This document shows positions 7,553 through 16,128 of a stretch of DNA of 51,647 nt, one piece after another. The stretch comes from Ilumatobacteraceae bacterium (GTDB lineage Bacteria; Actinomycetota; Acidimicrobiia; Acidimicrobiales; Ilumatobacteraceae), in contig JAFMNE010000013.1 of NCBI GenBank assembly GCA_017859395.1, positions 1-51,647 on the forward strand. The letters are read 5' to 3'. Below the pieces are notes generated by a model that worked only from the letters and a program-made list of their open reading frames with translations, searched no databases and had not been told where the DNA came from. Made by a program: the position numbers and the translations under genes. Position 1 is the first letter of the stretch, and the number at the start of each line of letters is the position of its first letter.

Positions 7553-8913
7553 GTACAGCATCGCGCCGTCGGATTGAGGTCGCTGGAGCAGTCGCTGTCG
7601 CTGGCGCGTTGGTGCTGTCCGCTGGATGGAACGTGGCCAGAGATCGGGCCCGCTCAGAGCCGCGGGTGATCATTGCGACCGTTGCCGATGCAGCAACGGT
7701 GAGCAGCGGCGTCGATCCGGTGGTGACGTGGCGGCGTGGGGCGGAGGCGGTGATAGCGGATCGCCTCGCCGACGATCTCGCTGCTCGTGAAGCCGAGCTT
7801 GCGGCGACGGTGCCCAGTGGCATGTGTGTGGCGATACGCGTGGCGAATCTACCGCTTCTGCGCCTTGGTGATCCTGCACCCGAGATCGGTCGGGCACAGT
7901 CGCTGGTGGTGTTGGCTGCCGCCGTCGAGGAATTGGGCACGGCGCATCGGTTCACGACCGAGATTGTCGCCCCGGCACCCATCGATGGTGTTATCGACGG
8001 TGATGTGTGGCTCATCGGCGGCGGCGACCCCCTGCTCGGTTCTGAACGGGTCACGGCGTTGATGGGCGCCGATGGCGTTGTGCGGCCCACCCGTGCCGAT
8101 GCGCTCGCTGCGGCGCTCGCGGTGGCGGGCATCGCAGAGATCACCGGCGACATCATCGGCGATGGTCGGTACTTCGACGGTGAGCGCCGGCCTGCTGAAT
8201 GGCCCGACACCGTTCCGCTCTCAGAGGCTGGTCGTATTGCGGGGCTCACGATCGATAGCGGCCGAATATGGGTTGATCCACGCAACGTTGCGTTCGACCC
8301 GGTGCAGGCGGCGGCACGTACCCTGATCGACATGTTGGCGGTGCGTGATGTTGTCGTGCGCGGCGCAGCGACCACCGCTGCGCGTGCTGCTGCACCACCG
8401 CCGGACGCCACGCGCATTGCGCAGGTGGGCTCGGTGCCTCTTGCCACCGCAACTGCCGCGTGGACCGCCGAATCGGTTCTGCCGTCGGCTGACGTCGCCG
8501 AAACGTTGTTGCGCCATCTCGGTGTGGGCCGCAGCGGGGAAGGTTCTCGAGCGGCGGGCGCGGCTGCGGTTCGCGAGATGACGGCCGGCTGGGGCGTGGA
8601 GCCGGCAGGACTGATCGACGGCAGCGGCATCGCATCTGGGAGCGGGGTCGGATGCGACACGTTGCTCGTTGCCCATGAACGATTGAGCGCGGCTGTTGGT
8701 GGAGTGCCGGCGCAGATCAGCAATGTCGTTGGCGTCATCGACTCTCGTGGAATCGGAGATGATGGCGCCGAGTACCGCGTGCTGGCGGCAGGAATCGTGC
8801 CATCTCCTGATGACCTCGCAACGGTGCACGCTGCGGCCGTTGAACTCGTGACGACGGCTCCGGAATTACCACCGCTGTCGCTCGCAATGCCGCGCGACGG
8901 AGAACCCTCATGA
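7549..8913 (+). CDS. catalytically degenerate PBP4-like paralogue
   Basis: A 454-residue homologue of the preceding protein, with an N-terminal hydrophobic anchor (about 10-28) and the same fold landmarks (GTAHRFTTEI, IGGGDPLL, LIDGSGIASGSG). The active site is gone. The SxxK region reads GRAQSLVVL in place of ASSLKVL, the SxN position reads PSADVAE in place of SDNNTAE, and no KTG is found. The frame is intact over its whole length and is translationally coupled (ATGA) on both sides, so it is a maintained pseudoenzyme and not a decayed gene. A role as binding partner or regulator of the active enzyme is inference. Confidence 0.85.
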   Translation: MSTASRRRIEVAGAVAVAGALVLSAGWNVARDRARSEPRVIIATVADAATVSSGVDPVVTWRRGAEAVIADRLADDLAAREAELAATVPSGMCVAIRVANLPLLRLGDPAPEIGRAQSLVVLAAAVEELGTAHRFTTEIVAPAPIDGVIDGDVWLIGGGDPLLGSERVTALMGADGVVRPTRADALAAALAVAGIAEITGDIIGDGRYFDGERRPAEWPDTVPLSEAGRIAGLTIDSGRIWVDPRNVAFDPVQAAARTLIDMLAVRDVVVRGAATTAARAAAPPPDATRIAQVGSVPLATATAAWTAESVLPSADVAETLLRHLGVGRSGEGSRAAGAAAVREMTAGWGVEPAGLIDGSGIASGSGVGCDTLLVAHERLSAAVGGVPAQISNVVGVIDSRGIGDDGAEYRVLAAGIVPSPDDLATVHAAAVELVTTAPELPPLSLAMPRDGEPS

Positions 8914-9530
8914 GCACGGTGATGGCAATGTTTCCGCTGTCGGTGGTGGCATTGCCCGGCAGTGTCGTCCCGCTGCACATCTTTGAGGATCGATATCGGC
9001 AGATGATGCAGACGCTGCTCGATGGCGACGATGCCATGGAGTTCGCCATCGTTCCGATCGTGCGTGGTCGTGAGGTCGGTGGGGGCGAGGAACGCGCCGA
9101 TGTCGCGACGAAGGTGCGGATCGTCGATGCTCGGGTTCACCCTGATGGTCGGTACGACATCGTGACGGTGGGGCTCTCGCGATGCCGAATCCGGGCGTGG
9201 CTGCCCGACAACCCCCATGCATGGGCCGAGGTCGATGAGGTGCAGGATCACGGAGCCGCCGCCCTGGGGCCTGAGCGCATGGCCGACGCCACCGACATGG
9301 TCCGTTCGATTCTCGAGCGGTGTGCTGCCCTTGGTGAACCGGTGCCGGAGATTCCCGACGAGTTGGCCAGCGATCCCGGATTGGCGGTGTTCCAGTTAGC
9401 GGCCCTCGCCCCAGTCGGAGATCACGATCGCGCGGCGATGCTCAGTATCGACGACGTGGGTGAGCGCCTCGACGCGCTAGTGCGGGCCCTCGGCGATGTG
9501 GACGCAGTTCTCAAATTCCGGGAGTCGTGA
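8910..9530 (+). CDS. Lon N-terminal substrate-binding domain protein
   Basis: A 206-residue stand-alone Lon-N (LON_substr_bdg) protein with no ATPase or protease domain. The N-terminal MFPLSVVALPGSVVPLHIFEDRYRQM is cut here to its marks: MFPLSVVALPG and PLHIFEDRYR, both characteristic of the fold, followed by a beta barrel (about 1-110) and a helical C-terminal half. Such proteins are widespread; their role is not settled, and substrate recognition or an adaptor role is assumed from the Lon relationship. It starts with ATGA overlap on the degenerate PBP4 gene. No cellular partner is indicated by sequence. Confidence 0.85.
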   Translation: MSTVMAMFPLSVVALPGSVVPLHIFEDRYRQMMQTLLDGDDAMEFAIVPIVRGREVGGGEERADVATKVRIVDARVHPDGRYDIVTVGLSRCRIRAWLPDNPHAWAEVDEVQDHGAAALGPERMADATDMVRSILERCAALGEPVPEIPDELASDPGLAVFQLAALAPVGDHDRAAMLSIDDVGERLDALVRALGDVDAVLKFRES

Positions 9531-9544
9531 TAGGAATGGCAACC

Positions 9545-9913
9545 ATGGATCAGAGCTCCAGCGATGATGCGGCCCGGCGGACCAATGCCGGAGGTGCATC
9601 CGTCAACGATGTCGTCGACGGTGTGATCTCCTATGCCAAGTCTCAAACATTGGGGCCGTTGCGAGGTGCGGGCCGGTGGCTCGCATTCGGTGCAGCCGGT
9701 GCGGTGATGAGTGGGCTCGGGGCAATCCTGGTGCTGCTTGGGGTGCTGCGCCTCGTCCAAACCGAATGGTCGTCGGTGTCTGGGCCCGACTCTGGTTGGT
9801 CGTGGATCCCGTATCTCATCGTGTTGGTTGTCGGTGGTGCCCTCGTGGCCGTGACCGTGAGCCGCATCAATCGCTCGTATCTCGATCGTCCGTCGACAGG
9901 GGAGGACCGCTGA
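9545..9913 (+). CDS. small two-helix membrane protein
   Basis: A 122-residue protein of unrecognised family: a hydrophilic N-terminus, a first helix about residues 43-66 (WLAFGAAGAVMSGLGAIL...), a short exposed loop, a second helix about 83-103, and a charged tail. The topology is holin-like, but no family motif is present. ATG 9545 has an AGGA ribosome-binding sequence 9 nt upstream. GTG 9527, overlapping the previous stop as GTGA, is the alternative and would add 6 residues. The stop overlaps the next start (TGATG), which indicates translational coupling. Confidence 0.7.
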   Translation: MDQSSSDDAARRTNAGGASVNDVVDGVISYAKSQTLGPLRGAGRWLAFGAAGAVMSGLGAILVLLGVLRLVQTEWSSVSGPDSGWSWIPYLIVLVVGGALVAVTVSRINRSYLDRPSTGEDR

Positions 9914-10128
9914 TGAACGACACCGCACATGATGATGTGTCCAAAGACGATCTCCGAGCAACACTGCAGTCGTTCCAGGATGGATTGCGTGGACAGGTCG
10001 AGGACCGTCGCTCGATGCTGGTCACCGTCGGCGTCGTCGTTGCGGTGAGCCTGGTCGTGGTCGCATACCTGTTGGGACGCCGTGGAGGTCGTAAGCGCTC
10101 GACGCTGGTCGAACTCAGGCGTCTATGA
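9913..10128 (+). CDS. small single-pass membrane protein
   Basis: A 71-residue protein with an acidic, Gln-rich soluble N-terminus (helical, about 1-35), one transmembrane helix (about 37-57, LVTVGVVVAVSLVVVAYLLG) and a strongly basic C-terminus (RRGGRKRSTLVELRRL). Positive-inside reasoning puts the basic end in the cytoplasm. The family is not recognised. Start and stop both overlap the neighbours (TGATG and ATGA), so it is made in step with them. Confidence 0.7.
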   Translation: MNDTAHDDVSKDDLRATLQSFQDGLRGQVEDRRSMLVTVGVVVAVSLVVVAYLLGRRGGRKRSTLVELRRL

Positions 10129-10346
10129 CCCGTATCGGTGCGCTCCGACCCGACCGATTGTGGCGCACAGCTCTCCGTCGCGGCTTTCTCGGTGGAAGTG
10201 GTCCATGGCGTGTGGTAGGTGTTGCTGTGCTACTGGCGCGAGGCGCTCGAAAGGCCGTGCGTCGTGAACCAGAAGTGATCGCCACCGAGCGACTACGGGT
10301 GGGAGAGGGCCTCTCGGTTCGATCGGTTCGGAGGCGGTGGCGTTGA
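10125..10346 (+). CDS. small basic protein, unknown
   Basis: A 73-residue Arg-rich protein with one modest hydrophobic stretch (PWRVVGVAVLLARGARKA, about 27-44) that may be an amphipathic or membrane-associated helix. No family recognised. It is placed between the two small membrane proteins and the ubiquitin-fold gene, overlapping both (ATGA upstream, 10 bp downstream). The very high Arg content could suit RNA or membrane-lipid contact, but nothing in the sequence decides it. Confidence 0.6.
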   Translation: MTRIGALRPDRLWRTALRRGFLGGSGPWRVVGVAVLLARGARKAVRREPEVIATERLRVGEGLSVRSVRRRWR

Positions 10347-10537
10347 TTGTCCGACTCCGCCAGCCTCGTCGCGAGGTGACGGTACGAGGGGGTCGCGTGG
10401 CACATCGGGTGCTTGAGGATCTCGGTTTGGCGCCCGCAGGCCATCTGATCATCCGTAACGGCACGCTGGTGCCGTCGGACACCATGCTCGACGACGATGA
10501 CGTGATCGAGGTCCGTCCCGTGGTCTCGGGCGGCTGA
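10337..10537 (+). CDS. ttuB: ubiquitin-fold sulfur carrier, TtuB/MoaD/ThiS-like
   Basis: A 66-residue beta-grasp protein ending in SGG directly before the stop. This is the diglycine tail that is adenylated and thiocarboxylated by an E1-like enzyme. Strand pattern VRLRQPRREVTV...AHRVLEDLGLAP...LIIRNGTLVPSDTMLDDDDVIEVRPVV is summarised by its landmarks: VEDLGL-type helix, IIRNG strand and IEVRPVV final strand. Position 2 bp before ttuA supports the TtuB assignment over MoaD or ThiS. In Thermus, TtuB both donates sulfur to tRNA and is conjugated to proteins. The E1-like TtuC is not in the window. GTG 10337 overlaps the previous gene; TTG 10343 is possible. Confidence 0.8.
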   Translation: MALIVRLRQPRREVTVRGGRVAHRVLEDLGLAPAGHLIIRNGTLVPSDTMLDDDDVIEVRPVVSGG

Positions 10538-10539
10538 TC

Positions 10540-11553
10540 ATGTCGAAGTGCCGTTCTTGTCGGGCGCCCGCGGTCATCGACCTACCCCGTCACAATGCCA
10601 ATTTCTGCGCGGAGCACCTCGAACAGTTGTGTCGGCGCCAATTCCGCCGCGCGGTGGACGACTTCGAGATGTTCACCACCGAGGACCGCATCCTGGTTGC
10701 AGTGAGTGGGGGCAAGGACTCGCTGGCGCTCTGGGATCTTCTCGTCACCGAGGGCTACGACGCCGTCGGGCTCTACATCGGACTGGGCATCGGCCGATAC
10801 AGCGACGAGAGCCACTTGATTGTTGACGCCTTCGCTCGTGACCGGGATCTGGAACTGATCACCGTTGATCTTCGTGCCGACCATGGTTTCGATGTTCCTA
10901 CCGCGGCGCGGGTCACCGACCGGGTGCCGTGTTCGTCCTGTGGCCTGTCCAAGCGGCATATCTTCGACACCGCGGCGCGCGACGGTGGCTTTGACGTGGT
11001 CGTTACCGGCCACAACCTCGATGACGAGGCAGCGGTGCTCTTCGGCAATGCCCTTCGCTGGGATGTGGAGTATCTGCGCCGCCAGGCCCCAGTGCTTCCT
11101 GCGCGGCACGGGTTTCCTCGGAAAGCGAAACCGCTTGTGCGTCTCACCGAACGAGAGATGGCAGCGTGGTGTGTGATTCGCGGCATCGATTATGTGGTGG
11201 AGGAGTGCCCGATGGCGATTGGCAACAAGCACCACATGTATAAAGAGGCGCTCGCCGTAGTGGAAGCGACGTCGCCTGGCAGCACCGCGGCGTTTTACCT
11301 CGGATTCCTCGAGCGGATGGCGCCGCTGATCGCGCGTGACGAGGACACCGATGCCCCGGCGCCATGTCGCGTGTGCGGCTCACCGAGCGGCGCCGCCGAT
11401 GGAGTATGCGCCTTCTGCCGCCTCGCGGATCGAGCGGGTGCGGTTGAACCAGTGCCGGTCGAACTTGTTCTGGGTCGCGGGGCGCGACGCCGCTACGTTG
11501 AGCAATGGGGCGCATCTGCCCTGATGGAGGGTGATGGTCATGGCGGGTCGTGA
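10540..11553 (+). CDS. ttuA: tRNA 2-thiouridine(54) synthetase TtuA-like
   Basis: A 337-residue ATP pyrophosphatase of the TtuA/Ncs6 group, predicted to thiolate U54/T54 in the tRNA T-loop. Visible: N-terminal zinc site C4xxC7 with C23 and H26; PP-loop SGGKDS at 56-61; the three cysteines expected to hold a 4Fe-4S cluster at C131, C134 and C223, matching TtuA spacing; and a C-terminal zinc ribbon C276xxC279...C290xxC293. The preceding gene is its sulfur carrier and the following gene methylates A58 of the same T-loop. It overlaps trmI by 14 bp. Ncs6-type wobble thiolation is the alternative, less likely given trmI. Confidence 0.85.
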   Translation: MSKCRSCRAPAVIDLPRHNANFCAEHLEQLCRRQFRRAVDDFEMFTTEDRILVAVSGGKDSLALWDLLVTEGYDAVGLYIGLGIGRYSDESHLIVDAFARDRDLELITVDLRADHGFDVPTAARVTDRVPCSSCGLSKRHIFDTAARDGGFDVVVTGHNLDDEAAVLFGNALRWDVEYLRRQAPVLPARHGFPRKAKPLVRLTEREMAAWCVIRGIDYVVEECPMAIGNKHHMYKEALAVVEATSPGSTAAFYLGFLERMAPLIARDEDTDAPAPCRVCGSPSGAADGVCAFCRLADRAGAVEPVPVELVLGRGARRRYVEQWGASALMEGDGHGGS

Positions 11554-12346
11554 GGGTCCATTTGATGTCGGAGAGCGCGTGCTGTTACTCGACCATAAAC
11601 GGCGGCGCTATTTGGTGACCCTGGCCGAGGATGGGGAATTCCACTCCCATGCGGGTTTTGTGCCCCATGCCGACATCATTGGATCAGCCGAAGGCATTGT
11701 GGTCCGCAGTACTCGTGGCGCGGAGTACACGGTGTTGCGGCCTACGTTGGAGGACTTCGTGTTGGAGATGCCACGCGGTGCGCAGGTGATTTACCCGAAA
11801 GACCTCGCGCCGATCTGCATGCTGGCCGATATTGGCCCTGGGATGCGCGTGCTCGAGTCGGGCGTTGGTTCTGGTGCCCTCTCGATGACCATGCTGCGCG
11901 CCGGCGCGCTCATCACCGGGGTGGAGGTTCGAGAGGACTTCGCGAACCGGGCGCGCGCGAATGTCGCCGCTTTTCTCGGTGAGGAGGCACTCGAGGCCTA
12001 TGACGTGCGCCTCGGTGATGCCTATGAGGGCCTACCAGATGACATCGGTCCTGTCGGTCGAGTCGTGCTCGACCTTCCCGAGCCGTGGAGGGTTGCGCCG
12101 CACGCCGAGGAGGTGCTGATGCCTGGCGGCATTCTGGTGGCCTACACCCCGTCGATCACTCAGGCCGCCCAGACGCGCGAAGCGCTGAAGGGTCGATGGG
12201 TGGAGTCGCGCACACTTGAAGTGCTGCACCGCGGCTGGCACGTGGATGGCCAAGCGGTACGACCCGATCATCGCATGGTGGCGCACACAGGATTTCTCAC
12301 CGTGGGGCGCTTCCTCGGAAAGGGTCGCGGTTCTTCGACATCGTGA
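11540..12346 (+). CDS. trmI: tRNA (adenine-58-N1)-methyltransferase TrmI
   Basis: S-adenosylmethionine-dependent enzyme that makes m1A58 in the tRNA T-loop, usually a homotetramer. The 268 residues comprise a small N-terminal beta domain (about 1-75) and a Rossmann methyltransferase domain with the AdoMet motif ESGVGSGALS (about 108-117), acidic strand GVEVRED and catalytic-region VVLDLPEPW. ATG 11540 has GGAGG 9 nt upstream; GTG 11531 and ATG 11534 are alternatives. A trmI next to mpa is also the mycobacterial arrangement. Confidence 0.93.
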   Translation: MAGREGPFDVGERVLLLDHKRRRYLVTLAEDGEFHSHAGFVPHADIIGSAEGIVVRSTRGAEYTVLRPTLEDFVLEMPRGAQVIYPKDLAPICMLADIGPGMRVLESGVGSGALSMTMLRAGALITGVEVREDFANRARANVAAFLGEEALEAYDVRLGDAYEGLPDDIGPVGRVVLDLPEPWRVAPHAEEVLMPGGILVAYTPSITQAAQTREALKGRWVESRTLEVLHRGWHVDGQAVRPDHRMVAHTGFLTVGRFLGKGRGSSTS

Positions 12347-12476
12347 CTGTGCGATGCGGTTCGCGTCGCACAGGCTGCTGGACACGGCCGACAGCACGAC
12401 CGTCTCGCTCCGTGAGGGCAGCGCGATACAACGGCTGCCCCATGTGGAGCGTTTGAGGGATGTCAGCGACCGTGCG

Positions 12477-12722
12477 TCAGGGTTCGATGTAGATGCACTC
12501 GCCGGGGCATTCCTCGGCGGACTCAACAACCGAGTCGAGCTGGCTGTCGGGGAACTCCGCCATGCCGTCGGCACCCTGTGGGTTGCCCTTGGCCTCTGCG
12601 AAGATCTTGTCACCCTCTTTGACGTAGGCCAGACCATCGTCGAGCAGGGTGAACACGTCGGGTGCGATTTCCTCGCACAGTCCGTCTCCAGTGCAGAGAT
12701 CCTGATCGATCCAGACCTTCAT
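12477..12722 (-). CDS. small ferredoxin
   Basis: An 81-residue acidic ferredoxin of the actinomycete 3Fe-4S/4Fe-4S single-cluster type. The N-terminal motif DQDLCTGDGLC and the C-terminal AEECPGECI supply the cluster cysteines; the second cysteine position of the usual CxxxxxC-x-C pattern reads Gly, favouring a 3Fe-4S cluster. Such proteins donate electrons to cytochromes P450 or other oxidoreductases. ATG 12722 is preceded by AAGGAG at 8 nt. It is antisense-oriented between trmI and mpa and divergent from mpa. The partner enzyme is not in the window. Confidence 0.88.
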   Translation of the reverse strand: MKVWIDQDLCTGDGLCEEIAPDVFTLLDDGLAYVKEGDKIFAEAKGNPQGADGMAEFPDSQLDSVVESAEECPGECIYIEP

Positions 12723-12764
12723 GTCATCGACTCCTTGTCGGTGTCCGGGGATGTTGACGAACAC

Positions 12765-12770
12765 ACGCTA
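12765..12770 (-). promoter_or_regulatory. possible -10 element for the ferredoxin gene
   Basis: TAGCGT on the minus strand, about 42 bp before the ATG, leaving a leader with the AAGGAG site. Confidence 0.35.
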
Positions 12771-12867
12771 GCCGTTGGGTAGGCGTCGTGCCACGTTCGG
12801 TGACCTGTTGTCCAGCGACCGATGCCGGCTGGACGTGCTACGAGATGCCTGCGCGGAACCTGCCGTG

Positions 12868-12873
12868 TAGGGT
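12868..12873 (+). promoter_or_regulatory. possible -10 element for the proteasome operon
   Basis: TAGGGT 19 bp before GTG 12893, leaving a short leader that contains the AGGAGG ribosome-binding site (12881-12886). Confidence 0.35.
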
Positions 12874-12892
12874 CGCGCGCAGGAGGTGTGAC

Positions 12893-14605
12893 GTGGCGGA
12901 TTCCAACAGCGACGCATCCGGCGAGAAGCAGGACACGGCCGCACACGCGGGTACCGGCAACGGTGTGGGTCGCCCCAGTGTGAGCGCCGAAACCGCTACG
13001 GACCGGGTCCGTCGACTCGAAGAGCGCATCATGGCCTCCCGGGCAGAGTTGGCCGCTGCAACGGCACGCAATGAACGCTTGAGCGCGGCCCTGCGCGAGA
13101 CCCGTGAACATGTCGCCACCCTGCGTGACGAGGTGGAGGCGCTCTCGAAGCCCCCGAACGGATATGGGGTGGTCGTCGGGCTGAACGACGACGACACGGT
13201 TGACATCATGTCGTCGGGCCGCAAGTTGCGTGTCGTGGTCGCACCCGATGTCGGCGACGCCGGTCTTGGTGTTGGCGACGAGGTTGTCCTCAACGACTCC
13301 CAGACCATCATTGCGGCCCGGGCCCCCGGGCCGATCGGCGATGTGCACACCCTGATCGAGGTATTGGCTGATGGGGTGCGGGTTGTGGCCGGCGGGGCCA
13401 CGGACGAGGCGCGAGTGTTCGAACTCTCGCACGGCCTGCGGGGCACACGGCTGCGCTCAGGCGATCGGCTACGCGTCGATCAGCGCACCGGCCTCGTTCT
13501 CGAAGTGCTGCCCCAACCCGATGTTGATGACCTTCTGCTCGAGGAAGTGCCCGATGTGTCCTACGCCGACATCGGTGGGCTCGATGATCAGATCACCCAG
13601 ATTGCCGATGCGGTTGAGCTGCCGTATCTCCACCAAGACCTGTTTGCCGAGCATCGCCTGCCGGCACCGAAGGGCATTTTGCTGTATGGCCCGCCTGGAT
13701 GCGGCAAGACACTGATCGCGAAAGCCGTTGCTAACTCGCTTGCCCGCAAGGTGGCTGGTGCCATCGGAGAGGACAAGGGGCGGAGTTACTTCATCAACAT
13801 CAAGGGCCCGGAGTTGCTCAACAAGTACGTGGGCGAAACCGAGCGCCAGATCCGCATGGTGTTTCAACGTGCTCGCGAAAAGAGCGAGGAAGGGTGGCCC
13901 GTCATCATCTTCTTCGATGAGATGGACTCGATGTTCCGTACCCGCGGCACCGGTGTGTCATCCGATATGGAATCGACAATTGTTCCGCAACTCCTCGCCG
14001 AGATCGATGGCGTGGAAGGCCTACGAAACGTCATTGTGATCGGTGCGACAAACCGTGAAGATCTGATCGACCCGGCAATTCTGCGACCCGGTCGGCTCGA
14101 TGTGAAGATCCGCATCGATCGCCCCGATGCCGCCGCAGCCCGACAGGTGTTCGCGCGCTACCTGAACGATGAAATTCCCATTGCCGAGGGAGAAGATGCA
14201 GCCTCGATGATCGATGCGACGGTCGTCGAGATGTATCGCGACGACGATGACAACCGTTTCTTGGAAGTCACCTACCAGACCGGCGATAAGGAGATTCTCT
14301 ACTTCAAGGATTTCGCCTCCGGTGCCATGATCGAGAACATCGTGCGCCGCGCCAAGAAGTCGGCTATCAAGCGCGTGATTGCGGGTGGGGCCCGTGGTGT
14401 CGCCACCGCCGATCTCATCGGAGCGATTCGTCAGGAGTTTGCCGAGCACGAGGACCTGCCGAATACCACCAACCCTGACGACTGGGCGAAGATTTCGGGT
14501 CGCAAGGGTGAGCGCATCGTGTTCATCCGCACCCTCGTTCGTGGCGGTGACGACGACGGCGGCGGGCGTGCCATCGAGCGGATGCAGACCGGGCAGTACC
14601 TGTAG
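12893..14605 (+). CDS. mpa: proteasome-activating AAA+ ATPase (Mpa/ARC)
   Basis: Hexameric unfoldase that binds Pup-tagged proteins and feeds them to the 20S proteasome. In the 570 residues: N-terminal coiled coil that recognises Pup (about 38-86), tandem OB folds (about 88-215), AAA+ domain with Walker A GPPGCGKT (266-273) and Walker B IIFFDE (338-343), and the C-terminal GQYL tail that docks into the alpha ring. GTG 12893 has AGGAGG at 6 nt; a longer frame starting at 12788 lacks support. It is the first gene of the Pup-proteasome operon, 7 bp before dop. Confidence 0.96.
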   Translation: MADSNSDASGEKQDTAAHAGTGNGVGRPSVSAETATDRVRRLEERIMASRAELAAATARNERLSAALRETREHVATLRDEVEALSKPPNGYGVVVGLNDDDTVDIMSSGRKLRVVVAPDVGDAGLGVGDEVVLNDSQTIIAARAPGPIGDVHTLIEVLADGVRVVAGGATDEARVFELSHGLRGTRLRSGDRLRVDQRTGLVLEVLPQPDVDDLLLEEVPDVSYADIGGLDDQITQIADAVELPYLHQDLFAEHRLPAPKGILLYGPPGCGKTLIAKAVANSLARKVAGAIGEDKGRSYFINIKGPELLNKYVGETERQIRMVFQRAREKSEEGWPVIIFFDEMDSMFRTRGTGVSSDMESTIVPQLLAEIDGVEGLRNVIVIGATNREDLIDPAILRPGRLDVKIRIDRPDAAAARQVFARYLNDEIPIAEGEDAASMIDATVVEMYRDDDDNRFLEVTYQTGDKEILYFKDFASGAMIENIVRRAKKSAIKRVIAGGARGVATADLIGAIRQEFAEHEDLPNTTNPDDWAKISGRKGERIVFIRTLVRGGDDDGGGRAIERMQTGQYL

Positions 14606-14612
14606 TCACACG

Positions 14613-16097
14613 ATGGCCATCGTCAAAGTCTGTGGTCTCGAGACCGAGTACGGCATCGTGGTGCGCGGTGTCGACTCGAATCCGGTGACGGCGTCCTCGT
14701 TGCTGATCAACTCGTACCTTGCAGATCTGTCCTCGGTTGGGTTCGATGTCGAATCGGAACGCCCAGGTGCTGATGCTCGCGGCCGGGAATTGTCGTGGGA
14801 GCCTGATCCTGACGTCGACTCGTTACTCGTCAATGCGATGCTGACCAATGGGGCGCGGTACTACGTCGACCACGCACATCCTGAGATGTCGATTCCCGAA
14901 GTGGCCGATGCGCGCGAGGCCGTCGTTTGGGACGCTGCCGGCGATGCAATCGTGCGGCGCTCGATGGAGTTGGCAAATCGGGTCTTACCCGACGGCGCAG
15001 AGGTCGTGATTCATCGCAACAATTCCGATGGCAAGGGCAATTCGTACGGGTGCCACGAGAACTACCTCGTCGATCGTGCGGTTCCCTTCGGACTGGTCGT
15101 GCGGGGAATCACCCCGCACTTCGTGACCCGTCAGATCTTCACCGGCGCTGGAAAAGTGGGGTCGGAACGCCCTGGTCGGACGACCGAGGAGGTCGGCTAC
15201 CAAATCACTCAGCGAGCAGATTTCTTCGAAGAACCCGTCGGGCTGGAAACGACCGTGAAACGACCGATCGTCAATACCCGTGACGAGCCGCACTGTGACC
15301 CAGAGCGGTATCGACGGCTGCACGTCATCGTTGGCGACGCCAACATGAGCGAGATGGCGACATTTTTGAAAGTTGCCACCACGGCCATCGTTCTGGCGAT
15401 GATCGAAGACGGCGCGATGCCTGCGAACATCGAACTCGCCGATCCGGTCGCTGATATTCGTCGCATCAGTCACGACCCGTCGCTACGCGCAACCGTCGAG
15501 ATGGCCGATGGGCGACGGATGCGCGCCATCGACGTGCAGTGGGAGCTACTGGCGGCAGCCACCACATGGGCGCAACGTCACGGTTTCGATGCGGTGGCTG
15601 GTGAGGAAGTTGGCGCGTTGGCGTTAAGAGAGTGGGAACAGGTTCTCACCGGTCTCGATACCGACCCCGAGCGGGTTGCCGATGTCGTCGACTGGGTGGC
15701 CAAGCGCCGACTGATCGAGGCCTACGCCGCTCGTCATGATTTGCGCCCGGGATCGGCACGCCTGCGAGCTATCGACATGCAGTATCACGACCTTCGGCCG
15801 CAGCGATGCCTCGCCGCACGTGCGGGACTCCGTCGGATCACCACCGATGACGAGGTTCGCGCGGCGATGACAGACCCGCCAGGGAGCACGCGCGCGTATT
15901 TCCGTGGTCGTTGTCTCTCGAAATTTGGCGACGCCGTCGTGGCTGCGAACTGGGATTCGATGGTGTTCGATGTGGGCAGTGGCCCCCTGCGTCGCGTGCC
16001 GATGAACGAACCGTTGCGCGGCACCGAGTCGATGGTGGGTAACGTGATCGACAGCAGCTCCTCAGCCGGTGAACTGCTGCGTCGGATCGCCGGCTGA
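14613..16097 (+). CDS. dop: Pup deamidase/depupylase Dop
   Basis: Glutamine-synthetase-like enzyme that removes Pup from substrates and, where needed, deamidates its C-terminal Gln. The 494 residues contain the GLETEYG start motif, the Dop-specific loop between strands (IN-SYLADLSSVGFDVESE region, about 30-60), and YVDHAHPE holding the catalytic Asp. [18 protein letters not shown] and TRDEPHCD form nucleotide and substrate sites. Because Pup here already ends in Glu, only depupylation should be needed. ATG 14613 has no strong ribosome-binding site; coupling to mpa (7 bp gap) is likely. Confidence 0.95.
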   Translation: MAIVKVCGLETEYGIVVRGVDSNPVTASSLLINSYLADLSSVGFDVESERPGADARGRELSWEPDPDVDSLLVNAMLTNGARYYVDHAHPEMSIPEVADAREAVVWDAAGDAIVRRSMELANRVLPDGAEVVIHRNNSDGKGNSYGCHENYLVDRAVPFGLVVRGITPHFVTRQIFTGAGKVGSERPGRTTEEVGYQITQRADFFEEPVGLETTVKRPIVNTRDEPHCDPERYRRLHVIVGDANMSEMATFLKVATTAIVLAMIEDGAMPANIELADPVADIRRISHDPSLRATVEMADGRRMRAIDVQWELLAAATTWAQRHGFDAVAGEEVGALALREWEQVLTGLDTDPERVADVVDWVAKRRLIEAYAARHDLRPGSARLRAIDMQYHDLRPQRCLAARAGLRRITTDDEVRAAMTDPPGSTRAYFRGRCLSKFGDAVVAANWDSMVFDVGSGPLRRVPMNEPLRGTESMVGNVIDSSSSAGELLRRIAG

Positions 16098-16128
16098 TCG
16101 GTCGCTCCACAACAGGAGGTTGGCAGCC

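Noticed and set aside
7437-9251. 604-codon open frame on the minus strand opposite both PBP4-like genes
   Set aside because: Low-complexity Ala/Thr/Ser/Arg product without motifs; the plus-strand frames have clear homology and coupling. It is a by-product of high GC in the third codon position.
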